This document shows positions 1-8,471 of a DNA stretch of 10,297 bases, piece after piece. The position numbers were made by a program, and so were the translations under genes. The stretch is taken from the NCBI GenBank assembly GCA_023392205.1, contig JAEVZN010000379.1, forward strand, positions 1 to 10,297, written 5' to 3'. Position 1 is the stretch's first letter. Each line of letters starts with the position of its first letter. Below the pieces are notes generated by a model. It was given only the letters and a program-made list of their open reading frames with translations. It was not told the origin of the DNA and searched no databases. The stretch is from Pseudomonadota bacterium (GTDB lineage Bacteria > Pseudomonadota > Alphaproteobacteria > Rhizobiales > Xanthobacteraceae).

Positions 1-32
1 CAGGATACGCTTCCGTCAAAACATGAACCGCT

Positions 33-1049
33 CTAAGGTGCCCGAAAGACATGTCCCGCAGGAACGCCGACGCAGACATCCAGCAGGAAATTGTCAAGTC
101 CGAACCGCGCCACGGACCGGGTATAGGCGCGGCTGCCGATGAGCGAGGCGATGGACCTCGTCCGCGTCCGGAAGGACTTTGAGGAGTAAAGCTTCAGCCG
201 CAAGCCGGCATAGCGCCGTGCCAGATCGAAATGATCGACAGCGGCTTCAATTTTGCTTGTGTCCGACGCCAGCTCCCGCAATTCCGCCAGCAGAGCCAGC
301 CGGTTCTCCGCTGCGAGGGCAGCAGCTTTCGCGTAATAACCTGCATGGGTCACGCTATGCAGCGTGTAGGCAATCCGCCGGGCGGGCAGCCAGCCGGAGG
401 TGTTTGCACCATGCTGACGATAGCTTGCGAGTTGCTCCGGGATGTAGGCGATAGCTCCGAAAACCGATCCGAGAAACTGAAACCACTGATCATGCGGCAT
501 GCATTCGGTTGGACAATATGTATCGACCGACCGGGCGTGAACCGCAGAAAAGTCGAGCAGTGATCGCCTGATCACCTGCGAAAAGCCGGGGATGATCGTC
601 CACAGCGGCAGTTCCAGCGGCGCGTAAGTCCGGGGCGCCATCATCCGGAAAGTCTGTGCAATCGGATTGCAATTCCGATCTACAACCGCAGCGTTGTGAA
701 ATGCGAGCATCACGGCCGGATCGGCAAACGGCTTGCTCAGTCTTTCGAGCTTCTCAGGATGCCACAAATCGTCCTGATCGCAGAAGGCGATAAGATCGCC
801 CCGGCAAAGGTGGGCGGCCTTGAGAAAATTTTTGCGATATCCCAGCCGAGCATCATTCCGGAAAATCCGGACCGGGAACGGCGAATCGCGAGAAAAGTGC
901 TCGACGAGTTGGACGGTGTCGTCAGTGGAAAGATCGTCACAAACGACAAGTTCGTCGGGATATCGGCTCTGTCGCGCAAGCGACTCGAGCTGCGCCACCA
1001 CATAGCGCGCGCCATTATGCGTCGCCAAAGCGACGGATAGGGTCCCCAT
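33..1049 (-). CDS. Family 2 glycosyltransferase (rhamnosyltransferase-like)
   Basis: This 338-residue protein is a GT-A fold, family 2 glycosyltransferase that probably adds a sugar to a surface polysaccharide or glycolipid on the cytoplasmic side of the membrane. The N-terminus has the typical opening SVALATHNGARYV (residues 5-17). An Asp pair follows at residues 38-39 (VVCDDLSTDDT), then the metal/nucleotide-sugar DxD-type motif DQDD at 91-94, and an HD pair at 186-187 (MPHDQWF) where this family usually has its catalytic acid/base. The segment YRQHGANTSG (210-219) is common in rhamnosyltransferase-like GT2 enzymes. I see no clear membrane segment, and the C-terminal third looks helical. 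The start is the ATG at 1049; a TTG two codons upstream (1055) is possible, and an in-frame TGA lies just beyond it. It is transcribed away from the lipid operon and shares its upstream region. Donor and acceptor sugars cannot be told from the sequence. Confidence 0.88.
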   Translation of the reverse strand: MGTLSVALATHNGARYVVAQLESLARQSRYPDELVVCDDLSTDDTVQLVEHFSRDSPFPVRIFRNDARLGYRKNFLKAAHLCRGDLIAFCDQDDLWHPEKLERLSKPFADPAVMLAFHNAAVVDRNCNPIAQTFRMMAPRTYAPLELPLWTIIPGFSQVIRRSLLDFSAVHARSVDTYCPTECMPHDQWFQFLGSVFGAIAYIPEQLASYRQHGANTSGWLPARRIAYTLHSVTHAGYYAKAAALAAENRLALLAELRELASDTSKIEAAVDHFDLARRYAGLRLKLYSSKSFRTRTRSIASLIGSRAYTRSVARFGLDNFLLDVCVGVPAGHVFRAP

Positions 1050-1072
1050 CCCCAAGCCCCCACACTCATACG

Positions 1073-1096
1073 TTCAGGAACGAACCCGTTCCTGAA
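1073..1096. repeat. Perfect 10-bp inverted repeat, possible operator
   Basis: The left arm TTCAGGAACG (1073-1082) and right arm CGTTCCTGAA (1087-1096) are exact reverse complements, separated by AACC. No T-run follows on either strand and both neighbouring genes point away from it, so it is not a convincing intrinsic terminator. Its place between divergent genes suits a dimeric regulator's binding site. On the minus strand it could instead form a hairpin in the leader of the glycosyltransferase mRNA. Confidence 0.6.
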
Positions 1097-1104
1097 GAAA
1101 AGCC

Positions 1105-1135
1105 TTGCAAAATGGTACATCTTTCCGGGTAAATA
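1105..1135 (+). promoter_or_regulatory. Weak candidate sigma70-type promoter for the synthase operon
   Basis: TTGCAA at 1105-1110 resembles a -35 box, and TAAATA at 1130-1135 resembles a -10 box, with a 19-bp spacer (18 if GTAAAT is used). The spacer is longer than ideal. The -35 lies 8 bp after the inverted repeat at 1073-1096, so a protein bound there would sit just upstream of polymerase. An alternative pair is TTGTCG (1157-1162) with TTATCA (1179-1184), spaced 16 bp. Neither is strong. Confidence 0.2.
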
Positions 1136-1169
1136 CCGCAACACTAAACGCAGTGGTTGTCGCGGTTTT

Positions 1170-1184
1170 TGATAGCCGTTATCA
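1170..1184. repeat. Short dyad TGATA-N5-TATCA
   Basis: TGATA (1170-1174) and TATCA (1180-1184) form a 5-bp dyad around GCCGT, 17 bp before the chosen synthase start. It could be a small regulator site or overlap a -10 element. Dyads this short arise often by chance, so the support is weak. Confidence 0.2.
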
Positions 1185-1201
1185 GGCTGGGGCCGGAAAG
1201 G

Positions 1202-4200
1202 ATGCGGGGTTCGGGGGGACTTTTGACGACGACGATACACAATTTGCGGGAAAACGTCGCAGTCGTCGGATGGGCGTGCCGGTTTCCGGGTGCCCATTCG
1301 ATTTCTGACCTGTGGTCTGTGCTCGTCGAGGGACGTTGCACCGTAACGGAAATGCCTGCGGATCGTTTTCCGCTGGGGCGGTTCGCGCATCGCGGAAAGC
1401 AGGTTCGCGGAAAAAGTTATACATGGGCCGCCGGCGTCCTCGACGATGTATTCGGGTTCGATCCGGAGGTTTTCGGAATTGCCCCGCGCGAAGCGGAGCA
1501 GATGGACCCCCAGCAGCGCCTCCTGCTCGAATTGACATGGGAGGCGCTGGAGGATGCGGGAATAAGACCCTCAAGCCTTGCCGGTAAGGATATAGGCGTC
1601 TTCGTCGGCGCATCGCTCACCGATTACGGGAATATACTCTCAGGCGACCCCGCGCTCGCCGACGCCCAATTTGCGACCGGCAATTCGCTCGCGGTGCTGT
1701 CGAACCGGATTTCATACGTTTTCGATTTGAAGGGTCCGAGCCTCACAATCGATACGGCTTGCTCATCCTCACTGGTGGCGCTTCACCATGCGGTCGAGGC
1801 ATTGCGCAGCGGCCGTGTCGATACCGCAATTGTCGGCGGCGTGAATGTGATCGCGAGCCCGGCCGGCTTCATCATGTTCTCGCAGGCTTCGATGCTTTCG
1901 CCGACCGGCCGGTGCCGGGCATTTTCGGCCGATGCGGATGGCTTCGTGCGCGCCGAGGGAGGCGCCGTTCTGGTCCTGCGCCGCGCCGGGCTGGCGCAAC
2001 TTGAACTGAACCCCGTCCATGGATTTGTCCTCGCTTCGGATGTGAATTCGGACGGCCGCACACCAGGAATTCTGCTCCCGTCCGGCGCTGCGCAGGAAGA
2101 ACTCGTGAGCCGGGTCTATGCCCGTTCCGGCATCCCGGCATCTCAGCTCGCATTCGTGGAGGCGCACGGGACCGGAACACAGGCTGGCGATCCGATTGAG
2201 GCGCATGCCATAGGTCGCGCACTTGGCGCGGTCCGGAAAGATGCGCTTCCGATCGGATCGATCAAAACGAACATCGGACATCTCGAACCCGCCTCCGGGA
2301 TTGCGGGGGTCATCAAATCCATCCTGGCACTCAATTACGGCTTGCTGCCGCGCTCGCTGCATTTCTCCGCGCCGAATCCGCGCATCGATTTCGATGGGCT
2401 GGGATTGCGGCCGGCAGACAGCCCGATCCTGCTGCCCAATGCAGCCAAGCAATGCGCGGGCGTCAATTCATTCGGGTTTGGCGGCACCAATGCCCATGTG
2501 GTGGTGGCGGGAGGCAAGCCGGCGGACGTTCGGGAAGGAGTAGGAGCAGGCGCTTCCTATTTCTTCATATCGGCCAAGAGTGCTCCTGCGCTCCGTCAAC
2601 TCGCCCAGGAATATCGGTTGCGCCTGGCCCATCTCTCCAACACCGATGCGTCGGCCATGGCTTCCGTGGCTGCGTATCGCCGGGATCATCTGGATTATCG
2701 GCTGATGCTGCCGTTTGGCGCGGACAGCGATATCCTGCGCAAGCTCGACGCCTTTTTGGAAGACGATGCGATCGAAGGCTTTTCGGCCGGCCAGGCTGTT
2801 GGCCAGAACATGCCGGTTGCATTCGTCTATTCGGGCAACGGCGCACAATGGGCGGGGATGGGCATTTCGGCGTATCGCCACAATACAGTGTTTCGCGAGA
2901 CCTTCGACGATATCGACCGGCTGTTTGCTCCGCTGGCCGGCTGGTCGTTGCGCGAATGCATGCAAAGCGCCGAATTGCCGGAGGCCCTCAACAGGACCAA
3001 TGTCGCGCAGCCTTTGATTTTCGCAATTCAGGTCGCGGCGACGCATGCCCTGCGCGAGAGCGGCATCGTCCCTTGCGTGGTCCTCGGCCACAGCGTCGGA
3101 GAGGTCGCCGCAGCCTATGCATCCGGCGCGATTGATCTGGCTGCTGCGGTCAAGGTCATCTTTTTCCGGAGCAAGCACCAGGAAGAGACGCGCGGTCAGG
3201 GTCGCATGATTGCGCTTTCGGCCTCTGCCGATGCGGCGAAGCAATTGATGGACGATGGCGCGAGCCTGGAAATCGCCGCCTTCAACAGTCCATACTCGAT
3301 CACTGTCGCCGGGTCCGACGAGGATATCGCAGCATTTCGTGCACGCGCGCGCGCTGAGTCGATCGCAACCCTCGACCTTGGCCTGGAATATCCGTTTCAC
3401 ACCGCCGCCATGGATGCGCTCGAAGCGGGACTGAAGCGCGATCTGCATGATGTCGTCGCGATCGACGGGACAATACCGTTTGTCTCTTCCGTGACCGGAC
3501 GATGTCTTCCCAGCAGTCGGCTCGACGGAAGATATTGGTGGCAGAATGTGCGCGAGCCGGTGCGGTTCGATGCTGCCGTCGGAGAGGCCGCGCGGCAGGG
3601 CGCCCGCTTTTTCATCGAATTGGGACCGCGCGGATTGCTCACCAAGCATATCGAGGACATTCTGAAGGATCATCCCGATCCGACGTATGCCTGCGGCACC
3701 CTCGAACGTCATGATGACGATTGCGATCCCTTTCCCGCGATTCTTTGCAAGGTTCTGGTTGCCGGAGCGAAGGTCGATTTCGACTGTATATTCGGCGGCG
3801 ATCCGGGTGCCGTCACCGCTTTGCCTGCATATCCGTGGCAGCGCCGGCATTTCCGTCTCGGCGCAACCGTCGAGGCGCATGGCACCTTCGAATCACATCG
3901 CACACGTTATTCCGGCGCCCGCCTTTCGGAGCACGACCTCGAGTGGCACGCTCATATCGACACGCTTGTCATGCCAGAATTGGCCGATCATCGCGTCGGC
4001 GAGCAAACGATTTTCCCTGGAACCGGGTTTTTGGAGATGGCGCTCAGCGTCGCGCGGGAATGGGTGAAATCGGACCAGATCGGCATTGCGGAATTCGAGA
4101 TCCTGAAGCCGCTCGACCTGTCGCTGGAGGAAACGCGGCATGTGATGACCAGGATTTCGCCGGTCTCGAATGCCATCGAAATTCTCAGCCGCCCGCGGCT

Positions 4201-7200
4201 GACCGAAGGCGACTGGCTTCTGAATTGCCGCGGAAAAATCCTCCAGGGGCGCGCGGGCGCCGAGCCGGAGCCTGAGACAGGACCACCCGGTGAAGCGACA
4301 ATTGCGTCGGAAATATATCGACTCACCGAGCGTCACGGCCTGCACTATGGACCGGCATTCCGGCTGGTCACGCAAGCCCGTCGCGCCGGCGATCGCATTG
4401 TCGTCGATCTCGCCGAGCATCCTCAGATCGAACAGGTGTCCCTCGACCCGGTGCGACTGGATGCCTGTAGCCACGCTATGCTGTTGGTGTTCGCGGAGCT
4501 GAGCGCCTGGGAACGTGGTGTCACCTACATTCCGGTCCGGATCGATGAGATTTTGCTGTTTCTGCCGGGTGCTGTTATCCGGCGTGCTGTCATCGACATC
4601 GTCTCGAAGGGCGAGCGATCGATCCTCGTCAATTATAGAATATTTTCCGAAGACGGCGCGATCATTGCCGAATTGCGCGGCGTACGCGCGCAGGCAATCC
4701 CGATCCGGCGTCCGGTCCTGCTCGAAGCGAACGCCGTTGTGGAGCAGAGACGGCTGATTGCCGCCGACCTGGCTGCACCTCTGGATCTGTCCGGCGAGAT
4801 CGCGATGAAGGGCAAGGCGACTGAACTCGACCGCGCCGACCTTGTACTCGATGCCTGGGCCATCGCGCTGGTATCCGAGTTCATGCGCGTGTTCGCAGAT
4901 GAGGGAATGGTCTATCCCGAGCGTCTGATTGAAGACCGTCGCTGGCCGCCGGAGCAGCTGGAGTGGTTGAGCGGGCTGCTCGATCGCCTCGGTGCCGCCG
5001 GACTGACCGAACGGGTCGGCAACCGCTGGCGTCTCACCGACGAGATCGAGCTTCCTTCGGCAACAGAGATGTTGCAGACCCTTTATGACGAGCATCCTGA
5101 ATGTGCCGCCGATTTGCTTCTGGCGGGCGACATGAACTCGTGGCTGGCCAGAGTGAAGGCTCAGGGCAGATTTTCTGAACCCGCAATAGTGACGCGCGAA
5201 AGCATGGATTTCCGCAACCTCGTCGGATCCGGGGATCGGGCGCGTGGTGCGCTACTGGGCGATCTTGTCCGCCATTCCATAGACTGGCCCGATGACCGCG
5301 CATTGCGTGTACTGCATATCGGCGCATATGCCGCTGCCGCTGACTTGGTGTCGTATCTGGAGTCCAGGGACGCGCTCCAGACTTTCTACGAGACCGATCC
5401 GGGGCGATGCGAGAGCACCATGCCGCGACGCCTGCGTGGCGGCCGGGTGGTCGAATTCCTTCCTGACGAAAACTTTGACCTTGTCCTTGCCGTGGACGGA
5501 CTGTCTCGGTCCGCCGATCTTTCCGGCCTTCAGACGTTGCTGGCGCCGGGCGGACGACTGCTCGCGGTTGAAGCGCCGCCCAGCATCTATGAGGACGTCG
5601 TCCTCGGCTTGAGCAAGTCCGTTCAGCGCCTTTTGCGCCGCTCCGCGGAACAATGGCGGGACGTCCTCGCGCGCGCCGGTTTCAAGTCTGTCGACGTCGG
5701 TATCGGAGAAAAGGCTGCAATTGTTATCTCCGCGCTCTCCAGTCAAAGCCTGTCTGCGGGGGAAGCCGGCGGTCCAAAGGGTGCAAGCTATCATTTTGTC
5801 CCGGATATTTCGGACGAGCATCTGGCCGGGCGGCTACGCAACTATCTTGTAGCCTGTGAGAGCGGAGGAGACGTCGCTCCGGTTTACATCTGCGCGTTGC
5901 CGCAGATCGCAAAAACTTGTGACACTTCGCTTCTCACCGGCCTTCTCATGAAGATCAGGGCCTTTGCCGAGGGAGTGGCGGAGAATGAAGTTCCGGTCTG
6001 GTTCGTGTTCAATGGCAACGCAGATCTTCCTGTGAACCGCGCGCTATGGGCGGCGACACGGGTGGTTGCAAACGAATATTCCAATCTCCGGGTCCATCGT
6101 GTGTCGATGGAGCAAGGATATTCGGACACTGATCTTGCCGTATTTGGTCGGCTGATCGCCGGCGGTACCGCCGAAACAGAGATACGCATCGATAACGGAG
6201 TTATGCGGGCAATCCGCATCGAGGCTTTCGGCAGCCCCGCGTCGGCGCCCGTTGGCGAGGCTGCCACCCTGGAACGGCAACACGATATCGCAGATCGCCT
6301 GCGCTGGGTTCCGGTATCGCGCCGAGCGCCGGGTGATGACGAGGTCGAGGTTGCGGTCGAGGCGAGCGGGCTCAACTTCCGCGACGTCATGTGGATGCTG
6401 GGTCTTCTGCCGGACGATATTCTCGAAGACGGATTCGCCGGGCCGACACTTGGGCTCGAATGCGCCGGCATTGTGATCCGCTGCGGGTCGAAGGTCGGCA
6501 ATTTCAAAGTGGGCGACCGCGTGGTGGGGTTCATTCCGTCCGCCTTTTCAACACACGTGACGGTCGGCTGCCGGCATGTGATGCGCATTCCCGGACAGAT
6601 CACGGCGGCCGCGGCTGCGACCATTCCGGTGGCCTTCCTCACGGCGCATTACGGACTTGTGACCCTGGCCAGACTGAAGGCCGGGGAATGGGTGCTCATC
6701 CATTCGGCCGCCGGCGCGGTCGGGCTTGCGGCGATCCAGATCGCACAGGCGCGGGGCGCGCGCATCGTGGCGACCGCAGGGTCAGCGGCCAAACGTGACA
6801 TGCTAAAGGCCCTGGGCATCGAGCATGTGCTGGATTCGAGGTCGCTGGCCTTTGTCGACGAGGTCAGAAAGCTCGTCCCGCAGGGTATCGACGTGGTGCT
6901 CAACAGTCTGGCCGGCGAAGCGATGGAGCGAAGCTTGGCCTGCCTGCGGCCATTCGGACGTTTCATCGAACTCGGTAAACGCGATTATATCGCCAACACG
7001 CATATCGGCCTGCGCCCGTTCCGCAAGAATGTCAGTTATTTCGGTGTCGACGTGGATCAACTGGTCGGCCGGCAGGCGGCGGTCGGTCGCAAGGTATTCG
7101 CGGCCGTGATGAAGAACGTCGAGAAGGGCGTTTACCGGCCGCTTCCGCATAGCGTGGTTCCGGCCTCCGATACGCTTGAGGCATTCGCTGCCATGCAGGC

Positions 7201-8470
7201 GGCGGCGCATATCGGCAAGATCGTGATCACGCCTCCGCGCGCCGTGGCGCAACGGGAAGCCGCATTCGAGATCGCATCTGATCGCACCCATGTTGTGACG
7301 GGCGGTCTTGGCGGGTTTGGTCTGGCAACGGCTCAGTGGCTGGTGGATCGCGGCGCGCGTCATCTCGTTCTGTGCAGTCGCAGCGGTCCGGAATCCGAAG
7401 AGGCTAAACAGGCCTTGCGCGATTTCGAGGCGAAAGGCGTTCAGGTCCTTGCCGCCCGATGTGATGTGTCGGATCGCGCGGCGATCGAAGACCTGTTCGC
7501 CCGGATCGAGGCCACCATGCCGCCGGTCTGCGGCGTCATGCATGCCGCGATGGTTCTCGACGATGCCCTGATGAGTAATCTCGATGCGGAGCGCGTCGCG
7601 CGTGTGCTGCGTCCCAAGATTGCCGGTGCCAACCACCTGCATGAACTCACGCAAGGAATGCCGCTGGACTATTTGGTGATGTTTTCGTCCATCACCACGA
7701 TCTTCGGCAATCCAGGACAGGCCAATTATGTGGCGGCCAATGCCTATCTCGAAGGGCTGGCGCAATATCGTAAGCGGCTGGGACTGCCGGCTCTCGCGGT
7801 GGGCTTCGGACCCATCTCCGATGTCGGCGTTGTGGCAAGGAACGAGGCCCTGCAGGACAGCTTGCGTGCCGTGGGCGGATTGCACGGGATGAAGTCGCGC
7901 GACGCGCTCGACCTGCTTGGACAGGCGATGCAACGATTCCGTGCTGACCCGGACCGGGCGGTTGTCACCATCGCTGCGCGAGATGGAAACATGGCGCTCG
8001 ACCGGTTGCCGGTCATCAAGTCGCCGACCTATGCGGCATGGGCCAGTCTGCGCGCAATCGCGAATGTCGCGGGCCAGATGGATCTGCGCGTGCTGGTCAG
8101 GGAGAAAGAAATCCACGAGGTAAGGGAACTGGTGGCCGACGTCGTCTCCTCACAGGTTGCCGCGGTCCTCCGCACGCAACCCGATATGCTGGTCCGTACG
8201 CGTGCGTTGACCGAAATGGGTCTCGATTCCCTGATGGCGCTCGAACTTGGATTGAATTTGGAAAAAGCATTCGGGATCGAAATACCGCTGACTGTTTCGG
8301 CTGCCGACCTGACGATCGGAAAGCTCGCCGACCGGATCGTGGTGCTGGCGGGGGGTGGGCGGCCGACAGACGACGAGCGCGCCGACACTCTCGCGGGTTC
8401 GCATCTGCCCGATATTCGTCCAGAACAGGTCGATGCACTTGAGGCGATCATCGCCGCAAGGGCGAAATGA
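1202..8470 (+). CDS. rkpA: Fully reducing type I polyketide/fatty acid synthase, RkpA-like
   Basis: This 2422-residue cytosolic megasynthase contains a single complete reducing module and probably works iteratively to make a saturated or nearly saturated acyl chain. Domains in order: KS (about 17-435) with Cys187 in TACSSS, His322 in EAHGTGT and His360 in NIGH; AT (about 539-830) with Ser631 in GHSVGE, Arg656 and His733 in YPFHT; DH (about 905-1165) with His930 and the Asp1087/His1091 pair in LDACSH; a degenerate methyltransferase region (about 1210-1510); a KR structural half (about 1525-1675); ER (about 1695-2010) with nucleotide-binding HSAAGAVG at 1834-1841; KR (about 2025-2215) with TGGLGGFG at 2033-2040, an LDD motif at 2119-2121 (B-type signature), Lys2139, Ser2163, Tyr2176 and Asn2180; and ACP with Ser2343 in MGLDSL for the phosphopantetheine arm. 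A tail of about 38 residues follows the ACP. There is no thioesterase or reductase release domain. I chose the ATG at 1202, 17 residues before the conserved KS start; in-frame TTG codons at 1157, 1223 and 1244 are alternatives. The next two genes follow with almost no gap, as in rhizobial rkpAGH. Domain calls are firm; the rkpA name rests on gene order and architecture. Confidence 0.9.
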   Translation: MRGSGGLLTTTIHNLRENVAVVGWACRFPGAHSISDLWSVLVEGRCTVTEMPADRFPLGRFAHRGKQVRGKSYTWAAGVLDDVFGFDPEVFGIAPREAEQMDPQQRLLLELTWEALEDAGIRPSSLAGKDIGVFVGASLTDYGNILSGDPALADAQFATGNSLAVLSNRISYVFDLKGPSLTIDTACSSSLVALHHAVEALRSGRVDTAIVGGVNVIASPAGFIMFSQASMLSPTGRCRAFSADADGFVRAEGGAVLVLRRAGLAQLELNPVHGFVLASDVNSDGRTPGILLPSGAAQEELVSRVYARSGIPASQLAFVEAHGTGTQAGDPIEAHAIGRALGAVRKDALPIGSIKTNIGHLEPASGIAGVIKSILALNYGLLPRSLHFSAPNPRIDFDGLGLRPADSPILLPNAAKQCAGVNSFGFGGTNAHVVVAGGKPADVREGVGAGASYFFISAKSAPALRQLAQEYRLRLAHLSNTDASAMASVAAYRRDHLDYRLMLPFGADSDILRKLDAFLEDDAIEGFSAGQAVGQNMPVAFVYSGNGAQWAGMGISAYRHNTVFRETFDDIDRLFAPLAGWSLRECMQSAELPEALNRTNVAQPLIFAIQVAATHALRESGIVPCVVLGHSVGEVAAAYASGAIDLAAAVKVIFFRSKHQEETRGQGRMIALSASADAAKQLMDDGASLEIAAFNSPYSITVAGSDEDIAAFRARARAESIATLDLGLEYPFHTAAMDALEAGLKRDLHDVVAIDGTIPFVSSVTGRCLPSSRLDGRYWWQNVREPVRFDAAVGEAARQGARFFIELGPRGLLTKHIEDILKDHPDPTYACGTLERHDDDCDPFPAILCKVLVAGAKVDFDCIFGGDPGAVTALPAYPWQRRHFRLGATVEAHGTFESHRTRYSGARLSEHDLEWHAHIDTLVMPELADHRVGEQTIFPGTGFLEMALSVAREWVKSDQIGIAEFEILKPLDLSLEETRHVMTRISPVSNAIEILSRPRLTEGDWLLNCRGKILQGRAGAEPEPETGPPGEATIASEIYRLTERHGLHYGPAFRLVTQARRAGDRIVVDLAEHPQIEQVSLDPVRLDACSHAMLLVFAELSAWERGVTYIPVRIDEILLFLPGAVIRRAVIDIVSKGERSILVNYRIFSEDGAIIAELRGVRAQAIPIRRPVLLEANAVVEQRRLIAADLAAPLDLSGEIAMKGKATELDRADLVLDAWAIALVSEFMRVFADEGMVYPERLIEDRRWPPEQLEWLSGLLDRLGAAGLTERVGNRWRLTDEIELPSATEMLQTLYDEHPECAADLLLAGDMNSWLARVKAQGRFSEPAIVTRESMDFRNLVGSGDRARGALLGDLVRHSIDWPDDRALRVLHIGAYAAAADLVSYLESRDALQTFYETDPGRCESTMPRRLRGGRVVEFLPDENFDLVLAVDGLSRSADLSGLQTLLAPGGRLLAVEAPPSIYEDVVLGLSKSVQRLLRRSAEQWRDVLARAGFKSVDVGIGEKAAIVISALSSQSLSAGEAGGPKGASYHFVPDISDEHLAGRLRNYLVACESGGDVAPVYICALPQIAKTCDTSLLTGLLMKIRAFAEGVAENEVPVWFVFNGNADLPVNRALWAATRVVANEYSNLRVHRVSMEQGYSDTDLAVFGRLIAGGTAETEIRIDNGVMRAIRIEAFGSPASAPVGEAATLERQHDIADRLRWVPVSRRAPGDDEVEVAVEASGLNFRDVMWMLGLLPDDILEDGFAGPTLGLECAGIVIRCGSKVGNFKVGDRVVGFIPSAFSTHVTVGCRHVMRIPGQITAAAAATIPVAFLTAHYGLVTLARLKAGEWVLIHSAAGAVGLAAIQIAQARGARIVATAGSAAKRDMLKALGIEHVLDSRSLAFVDEVRKLVPQGIDVVLNSLAGEAMERSLACLRPFGRFIELGKRDYIANTHIGLRPFRKNVSYFGVDVDQLVGRQAAVGRKVFAAVMKNVEKGVYRPLPHSVVPASDTLEAFAAMQAAAHIGKIVITPPRAVAQREAAFEIASDRTHVVTGGLGGFGLATAQWLVDRGARHLVLCSRSGPESEEAKQALRDFEAKGVQVLAARCDVSDRAAIEDLFARIEATMPPVCGVMHAAMVLDDALMSNLDAERVARVLRPKIAGANHLHELTQGMPLDYLVMFSSITTIFGNPGQANYVAANAYLEGLAQYRKRLGLPALAVGFGPISDVGVVARNEALQDSLRAVGGLHGMKSRDALDLLGQAMQRFRADPDRAVVTIAARDGNMALDRLPVIKSPTYAAWASLRAIANVAGQMDLRVLVREKEIHEVRELVADVVSSQVAAVLRTQPDMLVRTRALTEMGLDSLMALELGLNLEKAFGIEIPLTVSAADLTIGKLADRIVVLAGGGRPTDDERADTLAGSHLPDIRPEQVDALEAIIAARAK
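4829..5731 (+). other. Degenerate (pseudo) C-methyltransferase domain within the synthase
   Basis: Residues of about 1210-1510 sit between DH and ER, where highly reducing PKSs carry a C-methyltransferase. The start (LDAWAIALVSEFMR, then GLTERVGNRWRL at 1267-1278) resembles the helical lead-in of such domains. RVLHIGAYAAA (1369-1379) aligns with the SAM-binding consensus (V/L)LEIGAGTGG, but the acidic residue and the glycine run are replaced by His and by Tyr-Ala-Ala-Ala. The later strand NFDLVLAVDGLSR and the LLAPGGRLLAVE segment (1446-1457) keep the fold's usual pattern. I infer a catalytically dead domain kept for structure, as in animal FAS. Confidence 0.6.
8458..8462 (+). promoter_or_regulatory. 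Ribosome binding site supporting the GTG start of the oxoamine synthase
   Basis: AAGGG lies inside the last codons of the synthase, 9 bases before GTG at 8472. The nearby ATG at 8467 reads into TAA after three codons, so it cannot start the next protein. This favours GTG 8472 and suggests translational coupling to the synthase stop at 8468-8470. Confidence 0.5.
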
Positions 8471-8471
8471 A

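Larger units (their letters stand above)
1050..1201. promoter_or_regulatory. Divergent promoter region between glycosyltransferase and synthase operon
   Basis: This 152-bp non-coding stretch separates two divergently transcribed genes, so promoters for both should lie here. It is visibly less GC-rich in the middle than the flanking genes. For the minus strand, a weak candidate is TTGCGG (complement of 1136-1141) with TACCAT (complement of 1112-1117), 18 bp apart. For the plus strand, weak candidates are described separately. It holds a perfect inverted repeat (1073-1096) and a smaller dyad (1170-1184). That promoters are present is inferred from the gene arrangement; the individual boxes are uncertain. 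Confidence 0.6.

Noticed and set aside
1073..1096. Inverted repeat as an intrinsic terminator
   Set aside because: No T-run follows on either strand, and both flanking genes are transcribed away from it.
1157..1201. Extension of the synthase to the TTG at 1157
   Set aside because: There is no Shine-Dalgarno-like sequence before it, and the ATG at 1202 already leaves a typical short lead before the KS domain.
737..1390. Minus-strand open frame crossing the divergent intergenic region
   Set aside because: It overlaps the glycosyltransferase in another frame and the synthase start in antisense; its translation is Arg/Pro-rich with no domain.
2468..3880. Long open frame on the minus strand inside the synthase gene
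   Set aside because: It is antisense to well-conserved KS-AT sequence, resembles no family I know, and long antisense frames are common in GC-rich coding DNA.
3893..5095. Minus-strand open frame opposite the DH and methyltransferase-like region
   Set aside because: Same reasoning as for the other antisense frames: no motif, and the plus-strand domain pattern explains the sequence.
6803..8116. Another long minus-strand open frame opposite the ER-KR region
   Set aside because: The plus strand has intact catalytic motifs throughout; the antisense translation shows no recognisable domain.
8355..8471. Upstream extension of the oxoamine synthase frame into the synthase ACP region
   Set aside because: The extension would overlap the synthase by over 100 bases and its residues do not look like the family; the GTG at 8472 with AAGGG upstream is a better start.
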